Shown: positions 11,439 to 22,397, numbered from the stretch's first letter. The stretch: 64,000 nt of DNA from Pseudopyrenochaeta lycopersici (GCA_003313425.1 NHZP01000056.1:124001-188000); one strand, 5' to 3'. Notes: a model not told the origin generated them from the letters alone. Numbers and translations: made by a program.

Positions 11439-13267
11439 ACGTCAAGCACCACCGAACCCACCACCCCACCGAACCCACCGAAATCTGCCAAGACCACTAC
11501 ACAACTCATCAACGCGTAATGGCTGAGCAACGCAACACGCTTTTAGTTCAACATAAAGGGAGACTACAGCTTGCTCTTCAAAGTTACAATCTTGGCCAAT
11601 TTAAATCCTATACAGCTGCTGCCAAAGCCTTTAACGTGAAGCGCCCAACCCTTACTGAACGCGCCCGCGGGGTACCATTTCGACTTGAAACACCACCTAA
11701 CAGCCGTATCCTTACTACTACTGAAGAACACTTAATCGTTGAGTGTATTCTTGATCTCGATGCAAGAGGCTTTCCACCTACACTGTCAGAGGTGGCGGAT
11801 ATGGCGGATCACATACTAGGAGCGCGGGGTGCAGAGAAGGTGGGCAAGAATTGGACTGAGAGATTTGTGGCGCGTACAGAGAAGCTTAAAACGGCTTTTA
11901 ATCGAGCAAAGGACTGTCAGAGGATACTGAGGGAAGACCCTGAAGAGATAAACGCGTGGTTTACACGCGTTCAGGACACAATAGAGCAGTACGGCGTCCA
12001 CCCAGATGATGTGCACAACTTTGATGAGACTTGCTTTCAGATGGGAATTGCTAGCTCATCAAAGGTTGTTACTGGTTCTGAAAGGCGTGCGCGGCCTGAG
12101 CTCGTCCAGGCAGGCAATCGGGAGTGGGTTACAGCTATTTCGAGCATCTGCGCTGCTGGGTACTCCACCCCACCTTTTCTCATCCTCAAAGGGAAAGTTC
12201 ACCTCTCAGCGTGGTACAAGGAGGTGGATATCCCGCGCAATTGGAAGGTCTCAGTCTCTAATAATGGCTGGACAAACAACGTGCTTGGTCTTGAGTGGTT
12301 AAAGCACTTTGACAAGCATACAAAGGAGCGTATGGTAGGGGCACACAGGCTCCTCCTTTTGGACGGCCATGAGAGCCACCAGAGCTGGGATTTCAAGCAA
12401 TACTGCCTTGACAACAAGATCCTTACGCTCTGTATGCCGTCACACTCGTCACACATCCTTCAGCCGCTTGATGTAGTTTAATTCTCCCCTCTAAAGCGCA
12501 TGTACGGTCAACGCGTTAGAGACTTGGCACGGAAGCGCGTCTTCCATATCAGCAAGGAAGGCTTTCTACCAGCCTTTAAAGACGCGTACGAACGTGTTTT
12601 TACAGAGGCTAACTGCAAAGCAGCCTTTGAGGCGTCAGGACTTGTTCCTATAAACCCTGATCGAGTGATTGATCGCCTTAATGTACGTATCCGTACCCCG
12701 CCTCAAGCCCCACTACTAGAGACGCCGTGGCAATCAAAGACTCTAAGCAATTCGTTCGAATTTAGCTCTCTATCAAAGCTAGTATTGAGTGAATTTACTC
12801 GGTCGCCTAGTACAGCTTAGGAGGCGTATGAGCAGCTTGTTAGAGGCGGTGATAGTCTGTTGGTTCAGTTTAACCTTCAAGCTTCCCGTATTACGGAGCT
12901 TGAAGAGCAATTGGCTGCGCAAACTGCACGGAAATCGCGTAAAAGGAAGCAGATCCAGAAGGGAGGTACATTAGAGTATAGGGCTGGAGCAGAGTTGAGT
13001 ATTACTGGATCGTTGAGTAATAATCCAGTAAAAAAGGCGCGTACACAGGACGATCGAGTAGGGCCTCAACGAGCTGCTCGGCGCTGTGGGAACTGTGGAG
13101 AGACTGGCCACAACAAAACAACGTGTAGAAAACGTCCAGACGATTCAGAAGAGTCAGAGGCAAGCACTTATTGCACAGCTAGTCTTGTTGATAGTGATAG
13201 TTCTAATGATGAATGAGCTGAGTTGGTAGCGCCAAGCATTTTCGGTGGGTTCGGTGGTGCTTGACGT
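11439..13267 (+). mobile_element. pogo-family transposon, family P1, 1829 bp, complete ends
   Basis: Both ends read ACGTCAAGCACCACCGAACC inward and are flanked by TA (11437-11438 and 13268-13269), the target duplication of the Tc1/mariner/pogo superfamily. The left end repeats the ACCGAACCCACC motif a second time just inside the terminus. The element sits between two solo LTRs of a different class. Confidence 0.88.
11519..13216 (+). pseudogene. pogo transposase of P1, two in-frame stops
   Basis: From the ATG at 11519 one frame of 566 codons runs to 13216. It holds a psq-type HTH (SYTAAAKAFNVKRPTLTERA), the CENP-B HTH (TEEHLIVECILDLDARGFPP), the DDE_1 catalytic domain (HNFDETCFQMG, LLLLDGHESH, MPSHSSHILQPLDV), a C-terminal coiled region and a CCHC zinc knuckle (CGNCGETGHNKTTC). 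Two stops break it: TAA at 12479 just after QPLDVV and TAG at 12818 (CAG to TAG pattern). No frameshift is present. The DDE acidic residues remain, so it decayed recently. In these families the knuckle follows a Lys/Arg-rich KRKQIQKGG segment. Confidence 0.85.
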
Positions 13268-13316
13268 TAAATTAAAATTCTAAATAAGCTATTTTATTCT
13301 AAATTTACTATAGAAT

Positions 13317-13501
13317 TGTCAGATAAGAGGCATAAAAACTGACGTACACGAATACTGCATCGTGGGCGGTATCACCTATGTATCATCGATGTATCAGGTG
13401 ACTTCAGGTCTGTGTTTAAAAAGGAGAGAGAATAGAACCAACGAACAGAACAATCAATTTTGATCCACGGTCAAGACCAAAAGATTCATTAAATTCTGAC
13501 A
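13317..13501 (-). repeat. Solo LTR, 185 bp, with perfect TSD AGAAT
   Basis: TGTCAGATAAG...AAATTCTGACA flanked by AGAAT on both sides (13312-13316 and 13502-13506). It is the reverse-complement relative of the LTR at 11226-11401 (shared blocks include the TTTTTAAACACAGACCTGA region and the ATGATACATAGGTGATACC region). Confidence 0.88.
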
Positions 13502-13610
13502 AGAATATCAAGCTCTTTATTAGGAGTTCTAATATATAATAGTTATTAAAGAAATTAACTTTTTTTTCTTTTTTTTTCCCTAAAAAAACAATTTCTTTTA
13601 TATTAACGTA

Positions 13611-15460
13611 ACGTAAACACGTAGCGAGTCGGCCAACTAAGCGAGTCGGCCACCCCATCAACTTTCTCGACGTGTGCTCTCCAAACTCTAATGGCTCTAC
13701 GACGTATTACTTAATTAAGTTACAATGAATTAGATATTAATTTAGCTATCTTTGCGCTTAATTAGAAGCAATTGCAAAGCTCCCGGACTGCTGCTTCTAC
13801 GTACCACGTCCCTAAATCAACGCTGAACGACCGACGCGCCGGAACGCGCGCCCGACGCGATTGCACTCCCAATTCGAAGAAGCTTACTGAGCTAGAGGAG
13901 GATGCTGTTGTTAGATATATATTGGATTTGGATTCACGTAGATTTCCACCTAACCTAGCTGCTGTACGTGATATGGCCGATACTTTACTGGGTCTGCGTG
14001 GGGCTGGACGAGTTGGACGAGACTGGCCAAAGAACTTTGTCAAGCGTACAGACAGTCTTAAGACACGTTTCAATCGGCCATACGACCGGCAAAGAGCCTT
14101 ATGTGAGGATCCAGAGGTGATTAAGACCTGGTTTACGCGGGTAGAGGAGACAAAGGCTAAGTACGGCATCCTAGATGAGGACGTGTACAATTTTGACGAA
14201 GCTGGTTTTATGATAGGCAAGATCATGACTCAACTTGTTGTGACTAGGTCTGAGAGGAGGGGTAGAGCAAAGACAATCCAGCCAGGCAACCGTGAATGGG
14301 TTACGTTAATCCAGGGAATTAACGCAGCTGGATGGGCAATCCCGCCGTTCCTAATCTACGCAGCCAAGTATCACTTGTCTGCCTGGTACGAGGAAGATGA
14401 TCTCCCACTTAACTGGGCAGTTGGAGTTAGTGATAATGGCTGGACAAACAATAACTTAGGGGTTTAGTGGCTAGAGCACTTCAACCGGCATACAAAGACG
14501 CGCGTGGTTGGCGCACGTAGGCTGCTTATCTTTGATGGCTATGAGAGCCACCACTCAGCCCAATTTGAAGAGATGTGTTAAAAGAATAACATTTACACTC
14601 TCTGTATGCCAGCCCATTCGTCTCACTTACTCCAGCCTCTTGACGTTGGCTGCTTCTCTCCATTAAAGAAGGCGTACAGCCGTTAGGTTGAAGACCTGAT
14701 CCGAAACCACATCAACCACATTACTAAACTTGAGTTTCTGCCAGCCTTTCGGGCGGCCTTTACGCAAGCGTTTACTCCAGCCAACATTCGCTCAGCTTTC
14801 CGAGGCGCTGGGCTTGTTCCATTGAATCCAGCTGTTGTATTAGAGAGACTGGATGTACGTCTCCGTACGCCAACACCTGCTGCCTTGGAAGAAGCCCTCT
14901 GGCAAGCCAGAACTCCAAGTAACGTCCGTGAATTTGAAGCTCAATCCACGTTAATACGTAATCGCGTACGCCAGCACAAGAGTTCATCTCCAGCGTCAAT
15001 TATTGAAGCTGTTAATCAACTCAAGAAGGGGGCTGCAATTATGGCGTATGAGCATGAGTTGATGCGCAACCGGATCACTAGCCTTGAACGCGCTAATAAG
15101 GCAGCTAACAAGCGTAAACAACGTAAGAAGAAGCGGATCTAGAAGGGAGGAGTCTTAACGAGAGGAGAGGCAGAGGATTTAATAGCCCAGCGTGAGGCTG
15201 ATCAGCAGATTGCTCGTGAGGAGCGTCGAGGTAGATGTCAATTAGGAGGTAGTCGCCCAACTCTAGGGCGCTGCAGCAAGTGTAGACAGGCTGGGCACAA
15301 CGCGCGTACATGTAAAAATAATACTCTAGGTATAGCTTAATCTTTAACTATAATTTAAATTAATACCCTACTATGTTGTTGTGTTGCACGCTGATCTTGG
15401 TGCAAGGTGTTAGTAGGGTGGCCGACTCGCTTAGTTGGCCGACTCGCTACGTGTTTACGT
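13611..15460 (+). mobile_element. pogo-family transposon, family P2 copy 1, 1850 bp
   Basis: Both ends read ACGTAAACACGTAGCGAGTC inward, followed by a second GCGAGTCGGCCA repeat, and are flanked by TA (13609-13610, 15461-15462). Copy 2 at 20548-22397 has exactly the same length. It carries one transposase gene with six stops. Confidence 0.92.
13691..15340 (+). pseudogene. pogo transposase, P2 copy 1
   Basis: The ATG at 13691 opens a 550-codon frame: HTH (SSRTAASTYHVPKSTLNDR), CENP-B HTH (LEEDAVVRYILDLDSRRFPP), DDE_1 domain (YNFDEAGFMIG, LLIFDGYESHH, MPAHSSHLLQPLDVG), Lys/Arg-rich tail and CCHC knuckle (CSKCRQAGHNARTC). Stops lie at 13712, 13763, 14465, 14579, 14684 and 15140. Comparison with copies 2 and 3 shows that five of the six are CAA/CAG to TAA/TAG, while 13763 corresponds to CGG in copy 3. 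The catalytic DGHESHH block reads DGYESHH here (His to Tyr, also C to T). Reading frame is otherwise intact. Confidence 0.88.
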
Positions 15461-15462
15461 TA

Positions 15463-16076
15463 AGGCTAGTAATAAGCTCTTATACCGTTAAACGCGATCG
15501 CTAATTAGAGTTAACTGAGCTTCAAGCTCATGTACGTTGCTTAGTGTTTGGGGCTCCCAGATAGCTCCTCGCTAAGCTCCTTGCTGAGCGCCTTGCTGAG
15601 CTCCAAGCTGAGCTGCTGGCGATGGCGTACGCAGCTGCACGTCTAGCTTTGACAGGACATCCTCTGGCTGGAGAGGGACAGGCCCTGCACGCTGCTTGCA
15701 GCTTCTCAGCCATGGCACGTACAGCTGCTAGCGTTGGCGCAAATCTACGTTAATCCAAGTCTAGTATATGCCTAACAATCACCTCCTCTTCTAGCTAGGT
15801 AACGTTCTCTAAGTTGGGCTGGTAATCGCGTCAGGCAAGTACGCCGGCGCGTTACCGCTGCAGCGTAGTTCAAGAGACTTTAAACGTCTACGCGGCGATT
15901 TGCTTAGTCTGAATTTGATCTGAATTAAGAACTAATATTGCAAGACTTACGTTAGCCTCGCGAGAAGCTGGTTGAGGTTGGATTGGTGGAGTAATAATTG
16001 ATAGAAGTTGATGTGTTGCGTAAAGTTGGTGGGGTGGCCCGCTCGCTTGCATGGCCGGCTCGCTTGCCATGCACGT
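15463..16076 (-). pseudogene. pogo-like element fragment with one terminal repeat
   Basis: The right end (16030-16076) is a diverged form of the P2 terminus: on the minus strand it has two AAGCGAGC-type repeats beside GGCC, then the element edge and TA at 16077-16078. Inside, the minus strand reads through a CENP-B-HTH-like block (EEEVIVRHILDLD, then APTLAAVRAMAEKL near 15710-15790) with stops. The catalytic domain is absent. P2 copy 1 lies at its left edge, so the insertion of copy 1 may have split or truncated it. Confidence 0.55.
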
Positions 16077-16509
16077 TACGCGAGGTTACAAAGCTTTCTG
16101 TGCACGAGCCGTATATCCGTGCACGATGGCGCAGCCTCGAGCATAGGACTAGCCCGTTACAGCCTTCGCTAGCCACACTGGCCTACTACCTCAACCAAGG
16201 CCCTTTCCTCGCCACTCGTATCCGTAAGTTCCATCCACAAGCATTCATTACTGCTATAGACATTGAATCGCTGGTAGTCCTTCTCGAAATCGACTCTCGC
16301 ATCACAATCTTCCGCGGCTGCTCCGTTAGTCGCACACACATTGCTTTAGAGCATTTTCGTTCCAACTTGTCTGTACACCTGTTCTTCACTTCCTTCTGCG
16401 TTCCAACATCTCTTCCATGATCTGAACGATATCCGGTGAACCAGTCTCTACTCTACCCAAGAACTCCTCTTGGACACGCGACTGAAACCATTCGCCAATC
16501 TTCTTCCTC

Positions 16510-18219
16510 ATGTTGCAAGGTACAATGACGTCGACGTTGACGATGCCATCGTTTGGGCATGATATGTCCCTTGGCGGGGTGCAGAAGGTGGAAGGTTACT
16601 GTGACACCGACACATGGAATTGGCCACAACATTCGGCTTTGCATCATCCTTCATATTTGAATGTCTTCGATCCTTCTATGTGCGCCAGTTTCACCCCTCC
16701 ATTGCAACCTCCATCGCGCGGAACACCACGACATCATTCGATTGCCACCTCCCATGTTCTCGCGACTGGAACTAATTTCCCACCACCCGCGAGGCCCCAA
16801 GTGGTAGGAAATATGACGAAGGCGCAACCTGCCTTCAAGCCCACTTGGCAAGGTTTCCTGGACACGACCAAAGATGCCATGACCATTGTAGAAGCTTCAC
16901 TTCAGGGTCGTTTGAGTCACATTAGCCGTCGACCTCACGACAAAGAAAGGGCAGAGATGCTCACTTCCGGAACCGTGTTGGTTTATGAAGAGAACGCCTC
17001 TGGTATCAAGCGCTGGACTGATACTGTTCACTGGTCGCCTAGTCGAGTCATGAACAACTGCCTCATTTATCGTCAGCTCGTACGCGCTCTTCAACCTGAA
17101 GAGAAGAACACTGCTCTCAATCCTTCGTGCGGAACCAAACGAAAGCGTAAAGAAAGTGCTAGGCCTGCCATGACTAAGACGGGCGAGAATCTCAACAACT
17201 CTGACGGTGAATACGAGAACCCTTCATTCGATGGCTCAGTACCTGGTGACGCCGACTCCATAAATAAGGCGTACGCCAACTTTGCTCAGGGCCTCACCTC
17301 GGACCAACAGCGACGCTTCTGTGGATCTCTTATCGACAACTATGAGTTCAAGGAAGGAGGTTTGATGAAAAAGACCATTTCCGTCAAGTATCAAGGAACA
17401 CACCACCACATCATCTCCTACTATAGTCTTGAAGATGTCGTTAGTGGAAAGTTAAAGAGACCGTTTCAAGACCCCAAGTTGGCCGACATTCAACCTCGAC
17501 CGGAGCTGCTCAAAGGCTGGAAGGTCAATCTTGAGGATGAAGAGAGCAAGGATATGCCGCTTGTCGCAGGCTACCCGCATCACATCCAGCCGAGCCACCT
17601 GCAGCATCAGGTCATCGGAGCTGTTACACAAGCAGTTGTAGGACACGCTGTGATCCAAACCCATGCTCCTCTTCACTTACATGTACCAGAATACTGGCAT
17701 GGTCAGCAGGCATTGCACTATACACCGAGCCACCACAGTCCGCAGCATTACGCCTCACCTCAATCGGCTGCCGCTCAATACTTGGCTACGCAGCCCGGGC
17801 ATCAGTACGCTCCCCAACAACCTTCCCCGCAGGCGTACGCTCCTCGCCCACCTTCAACTCAGCAATGTGTCCAACCACCCTCGCCACAACACTATTTTTC
17901 TCTGCAACCCCCCAGCCCACAGTTCCCGGGCCCAGCGGCTCCACCACAGCAATACGCGCCCCAGTCGCAACCAGCCCGGCATTATTCTTTTGACCAATCA
18001 CAGACCACTACGACTGCGCCATATGCGCAACAGGTACCAGCGTCGCAGTACCAGCCACCTCACCACCATCAAGCTCCACAACCTACACAATACACTGTCC
18101 CCAAAGCTGCCACTTTCGATGTTCATGTTCCAGTCCCGCAGAGTTCGCCGGCCGCTCAACACCCAAGCCAGAATTCAACTTCGCAGCGCGATCCACGAAG
18201 TAGGCATTGGCACCGATAG
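16510..18219 (+). CDS. WOPR-domain (Gti1/Pac2 family) transcriptional regulator, Sge1/Wor1/Ryp1-like
   Basis: The ATG at 16510 gives 569 residues. Residues about 115-195 form WOPRa (TWQGFLDTTKDAMTIVEASL, then RRPHDKERAEMLTSGTVLVY, ENASGIKRWTD, WSPSR), and about 275-325 form WOPRb (RRFCGSLIDNYEFKEGGLMK, SYYSLEDVVSGKLKRPFQDP). These are the two halves of the DNA-binding WOPR fold. The YEENASGIKRWTD wording is typical of the Wor1/Ryp1/Sge1 branch, which controls morphology and effector genes in other fungi. A KRKRKE segment between the halves may be a nuclear signal. The C-terminal 200 residues are Gln/Pro/His/Ala-rich (QYAPQ.. repeats), as in family members. An unusual N-terminal extension of about 100 residues precedes WOPRa. 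The 3' end may be frameshifted: +1 frame codons 18195-18274 read GIGTDSSADYGQPQYPAAPY before a stop. No RIP-type stops are seen. Confidence 0.88.
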   Translation: MLQGTMTSTLTMPSFGHDMSLGGVQKVEGYCDTDTWNWPQHSALHHPSYLNVFDPSMCASFTPPLQPPSRGTPRHHSIATSHVLATGTNFPPPARPQVVGNMTKAQPAFKPTWQGFLDTTKDAMTIVEASLQGRLSHISRRPHDKERAEMLTSGTVLVYEENASGIKRWTDTVHWSPSRVMNNCLIYRQLVRALQPEEKNTALNPSCGTKRKRKESARPAMTKTGENLNNSDGEYENPSFDGSVPGDADSINKAYANFAQGLTSDQQRRFCGSLIDNYEFKEGGLMKKTISVKYQGTHHHIISYYSLEDVVSGKLKRPFQDPKLADIQPRPELLKGWKVNLEDEESKDMPLVAGYPHHIQPSHLQHQVIGAVTQAVVGHAVIQTHAPLHLHVPEYWHGQQALHYTPSHHSPQHYASPQSAAAQYLATQPGHQYAPQQPSPQAYAPRPPSTQQCVQPPSPQHYFSLQPPSPQFPGPAAPPQQYAPQSQPARHYSFDQSQTTTTAPYAQQVPASQYQPPHHHQAPQPTQYTVPKAATFDVHVPVPQSSPAAQHPSQNSTSQRDPRSRHWHR

Positions 18220-18903
18220 CTCTGCAGACTACGGCCAACCACAATATCCGGCAGCTCCCTACCCTCGATCGTAGTATGTGACAGACGCAAAATATGTGCC
18301 AGAACAGAAACACGCACCTAATTCACACTATGGCTACTGAATCTACACTGGACGGTATATTGAACGTATATCTATGCGGAGTCTCGCTCAGAACCCACCA
18401 TCTCGAGCAAAAGTACGCAAACCTATTTACGAAGATTTTTAACGTCAATGATTTTGGACGCGATGCCCTTTCGGCCCGGTTTCTCTCAGCTCAAGTGATA
18501 CCTTACCTGCACAGCATTTCTGTCAATTCCCTTATCGCACATGTGGCGTTGGCGGTGTATCCGCAGGTTTGTCTTTCCGTCACATTTCGTTCGCATGATT
18601 GCACTTTCTCGATGTTCTACTACGCAGTCACCCAAGATACCTTGTCGCGCTTCACTGTTCCCACATTCCTGGTCACTTGCGTGTTTTCATCATACCGCAT
18701 GCCCTATGTACAAATATAATCAACCGTCTCTTTCCCGCATTGTCCTTAGAGTGATTTGTTAGGCACACGAGTGCACAGTAACGCCATCAAGTATCAGTAT
18801 CAATGAACCTACTATTAGCGAAATCACCTCTATTGCTCTTAACTCATTCTATGCGACGCTCGAATACCACTTACAACAGCAATACGCGCCCAACCGTATC
18901 GCA
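18220..18903. other. 3' flank of the WOPR gene
   Basis: Includes the possible out-of-frame C-terminal tail (to 18274), then a probable 3' UTR. Near 18880-18915 the text CAGCAATACGCGCCC and CGCAGTACCA resembles short pieces of the WOPR gene's Gln-rich coding part (compare 17947-17965 and 18046-18056), suggesting a small local duplication that runs into the microsatellite. Confidence 0.4.
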
Positions 18904-19190
<287 letters not shown>

Positions 19191-19338
19191 CGTACTGGTA
19201 CAGTCACATGAATAAAGTTTCTTCCGCCAGCGCACGAGCCACTCTCACATGCATTTGTACGCAAAACTTCAACACCACGTATCTCAGCCAAAATATAATA
19301 TAATTGAATTATTTTTAAAGCAGGAGTTGCGCGCGCAG

Positions 19339-20466
19339 TCAGTATCTAGTTTGCCAACCTCGCGCTTGCCTGCATGCAGCAATTCGTTGTGGCATACTCA
19401 AGATGAGGCGGGGGATGAGCCTCGCTGGTATGCGACGCCAGCACTCTTTCAATGCACTGCAAAAGCCATCCCACTCTTCCTCAGCGGCGCTATAATTGTT
19501 ATACTGAGGATAGAATTTATACATACGCTTCTTGAGATGCCACCAGAGGTGCTCAATTGGGTTGAGGTCAGGTGAGTACGCTGGCCAGTTGATGGTGGTG
19601 ATGTAGTGCTCACGGAGGAACTCACGCGTCACTGCAGCTGTATGGATGCGCGCGTTATCCTGCATAAATAGCTATGTACGACGCCAATGAGGTAGAAGGC
19701 CCTTTGTCAAGGCTTGAATGTAACTTTGGGCAGAGTAGCCACCTTTTGGAGCATTGAAATCGCGCTCCATTATGACAAGCTTACTTCTCCGTGCTTGCCC
19801 ATGTTCATTCAACCATATTGACGCCCACACCATATGTGCTGGTTTCCTGCTAGTACTGCGGGTTTCTAGCATCCTTGGCTTCCATTTCTCCCATGGGTAG
19901 CGGAAAGCCCACTCTTGATTTTGGCCTGAGCCCTTCTGAACTGAGCACTCGTCTGAGAACTTAAGCGTGCGCCGATGCCACGGGAAGTGCGAGTACTCCC
20001 TACAGAACTTGAGGCGCCTCAACGCATGCGCGCGGTTGAGCTTAGGACGTATTTTACAGCGAGATTTAGTCAGGCCTTGTCCTTTGAGATACTTGTACAA
20101 TGTGCGCGAGCAAGGTGGCTTCGTTGAGGTGCCATCTGGATTCACAACTACTGCTGCTTCAGTAAGCTCTTTGTACTCAATTTTTGGCTGCGCGCGTGCT
20201 TTGCGATAGATGAGCTTTTTCTGATGAAGCGATAGTATAGGTGGTCTGCCGCTGCGAGGTTTATCTGCTATTGTACCAGTTTGGTGATATTTTTTCCTGA
20301 GGTCGCGTATGCAGCGTTGAGTACGGCCATACGCGTCAGCAACTTCAGCGACCGTAGCACCAGCATGCAACCTCCCAATAATCTGATTCCGCTGCTGGAC
20401 TGTCAAATTAGGCCCTCTGCGCGTATTTTGGTCTATTTCTTGAAGAATTCGGCGTTGTGGTGGCAT
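19339..20466 (-). pseudogene. Tc1-type transposase, one in-frame stop (Tc1-A)
   Basis: The ATG at 20466 (MPPQRRILQEIDQNTRRGPN) opens a bipartite HTH region. The DDE domain has FSDECSV (first Asp), MQDNARIH (second Asp) and SPDLNPIEHLWWHLKKRMYK (Glu), with DD34E spacing as in Tc1. One TAG (19669-19671 region) divides 264 and 108 residues in the same frame. The intact homologue at 28121-29248 has Gln at this place (RSQLFMQDN), so the change is CAG to TAG. Otherwise it ends normally in ARGWQTRY. Confidence 0.88.
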
Positions 20467-20547
20467 AGTTATGATACTGCAAAGTCGAGGTGTTGATGTT
20501 GGGGGAGGACGCGTCGCGCTAACGCGGAAGAAACTTTGTTACTAGTA

Positions 20548-22397
20548 ACGTAAACACGTAGCGAGTCGGCCAACTAAGCGAGTCGGCCACCCTACTAACA
20601 CCTTGCACCAAGATCAGCGTGCAACACAACAACATAGTAGGGTATTAATTTAAATTATAGTTAAAGATTAAGCTATACCTAGAGTATTATTTTTACATGT
20701 ACGCGCGTTGTGCCCAGCCTGTCTACACTTGCTGCAGCGCCCTGGAGTTGGGCGACTACCTCCTAATTGACATCTACCTCGACGCTCCTCACGAGCAATC
20801 TGCTAATCAGCCTCACGCTGGGCTATTAAATCCTCTGCCTCTCCTCTCGTTAAGACTCCTCCCTTCTGGATCCGCTTCTTCTTACGTTGTTTACGCTTGT
20901 TGGCTGCCTCATTGGCGCGTTCAAGGCTAGTGATCCGGTTGCGCATCAACTCATGCTCATACGCCATAATTGCAGCCCCCTTCTTGAGTTGATTAACAGC
21001 TTTAATAATTGACGCTGGAGATGAACTCTTGTGCTGGCGTACGCGATTACGTATTAACGTGGATTGAGCTTCAAATTCACGGACGTTACTTGGAGTTCTG
21101 GCTTGCCAGAGGGCTTCTTCCAAGGCAGCAGGTGTTGGCGTACGGAGACGTACATCCAGTCTCTCTAATACAACAGCTGGATTCAATGGAACAAGCCCAG
21201 CGCCTCGGAAAGCTGAGCGAATGTTGGCTGGAGTAAACGCTTGCGCAAAGGCCGCCCGAAAGGCTGGCAGAAACTCAAGTTTGGTGATGTGGTTGATGTG
21301 GTTTCGGATCAGGTCTTCAACCTGACGGCTGTACGCCTTCTTTAATGGAGAGAAGCAGCCAACGTCAAGAGGCTGGAGTAAGTGAGACGAATGGGCTGGC
21401 ATACAGAGAGTGTAAATGTTGTTCTTTTGACACATCTCTTCAAATTGGGCTGAGTGGTGGCTCTCATGGCCATCAAAGATAAGCAGCCTACGTGCGCCAA
21501 CCACGCGCGTCTTTGTATGCCGGTTGAAGTGCTCTAGCCACTGAACCCCTAAGTTATTGTTTGTCCAGCCATTATCACTAACTCCAACTGCCCAGTTAAG
21601 TGGGAGATCATCTTCCTCGTACCAGGCAGACAAGTGATACTTGGCTGCGTAGATTAGGAACGGCGGGATTGCCCATCCAGCTGCGTTGATTCCCTGGATT
21701 AACGTAACCCATTCACGGTTGCCTGGCTGGATTGTCTTTGCTCTACCCCTCCTCTCAGACCTAGTCACAACAAGTTGAGTCATGATCTTGCCTATCATAA
21801 AACCAGCTTCGTCAAAATTGTACACGTCCTCATCTAGGATGCCGTACTTAGCCTTTGTCTCCTCTACCCGCGTAAACCAGGTCTTAATCACCTCTGGATC
21901 CTCACATAAGGCTCTTTGCCGGTCGTATGGCCGATTGAAACGTGTCTTAAGACTGTCTGTACGCTTGACAAAGTTCTTTGGCCAGTCTCGTCCAACTCGT
22001 CCAGCCCCACGCAGACCCAGTAAAGTATCGGCCATATCACGTACAGCAGCTAGGTTAGGTGGAAATCCACGTGAATCCAAATCCAATATATATCTAACAA
22101 CAGCATCCTCCTCTAGCTCAGTAAGCTTCTTCGAATTGGGAGTGCAATCGCGTCGGGCGCGCGTTCCGGCGCGTCGGTCGTTCAGCGTTGATTTGGGGAC
22201 GTGGTACGTAGAAGCAGCAGTCCGGGAGCTTTGTAATTGCTTCTAATTAAGCGCAAAGATAGCTAAATTAATATCTGATTCATTGTAACTTAATTGAGTA
22301 ATACGTCGTGGAGCTATTAGAGTTTGGAGAGCACACGTCGAGAAAGTTGATGGGGTGGCCGACTCGCTTAGTTGGCCGACTCGCTACGTGTTTACGT
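20548..22397 (-). mobile_element. pogo-family transposon, family P2 copy 2, 1850 bp
   Basis: Termini identical in type to copy 1 (ACGTAAACACGTAGCGAGTC plus the second GCGAGTCGGCC repeat). TA target duplications lie at 20546-20547 and 22398-22399. It is inserted into the terminal inverted repeat of Tc1-A. Confidence 0.93.
20668..22317 (-). pseudogene. pogo transposase, P2 copy 2
   Basis: This is the same 550-codon gene as in copy 1, in reverse orientation. Codons that are stops in copy 1 at 13712, 14465, 14579, 14684 and 15140 are sense CAA/CAG here. It has its own lesions: the start codon is ATA (22315-22317) where copies 1 and 3 have ATG, TAG occurs early (shared with copy 1, CGG in copy 3), and CAG to TAG at about 20803 cuts off the CCHC knuckle. 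The uninterrupted part (20803-22230) contains the whole CENP-B and DDE regions, including LLIFDGHESHH and MPAHSSHLLQPLDVG. Confidence 0.9.

Noticed and set aside
15998..16420. 140-codon open frame upstream of the WOPR gene
   Set aside because: Begins inside the pogo terminal repeat, has no motif and is probably leader or promoter of the WOPR gene.
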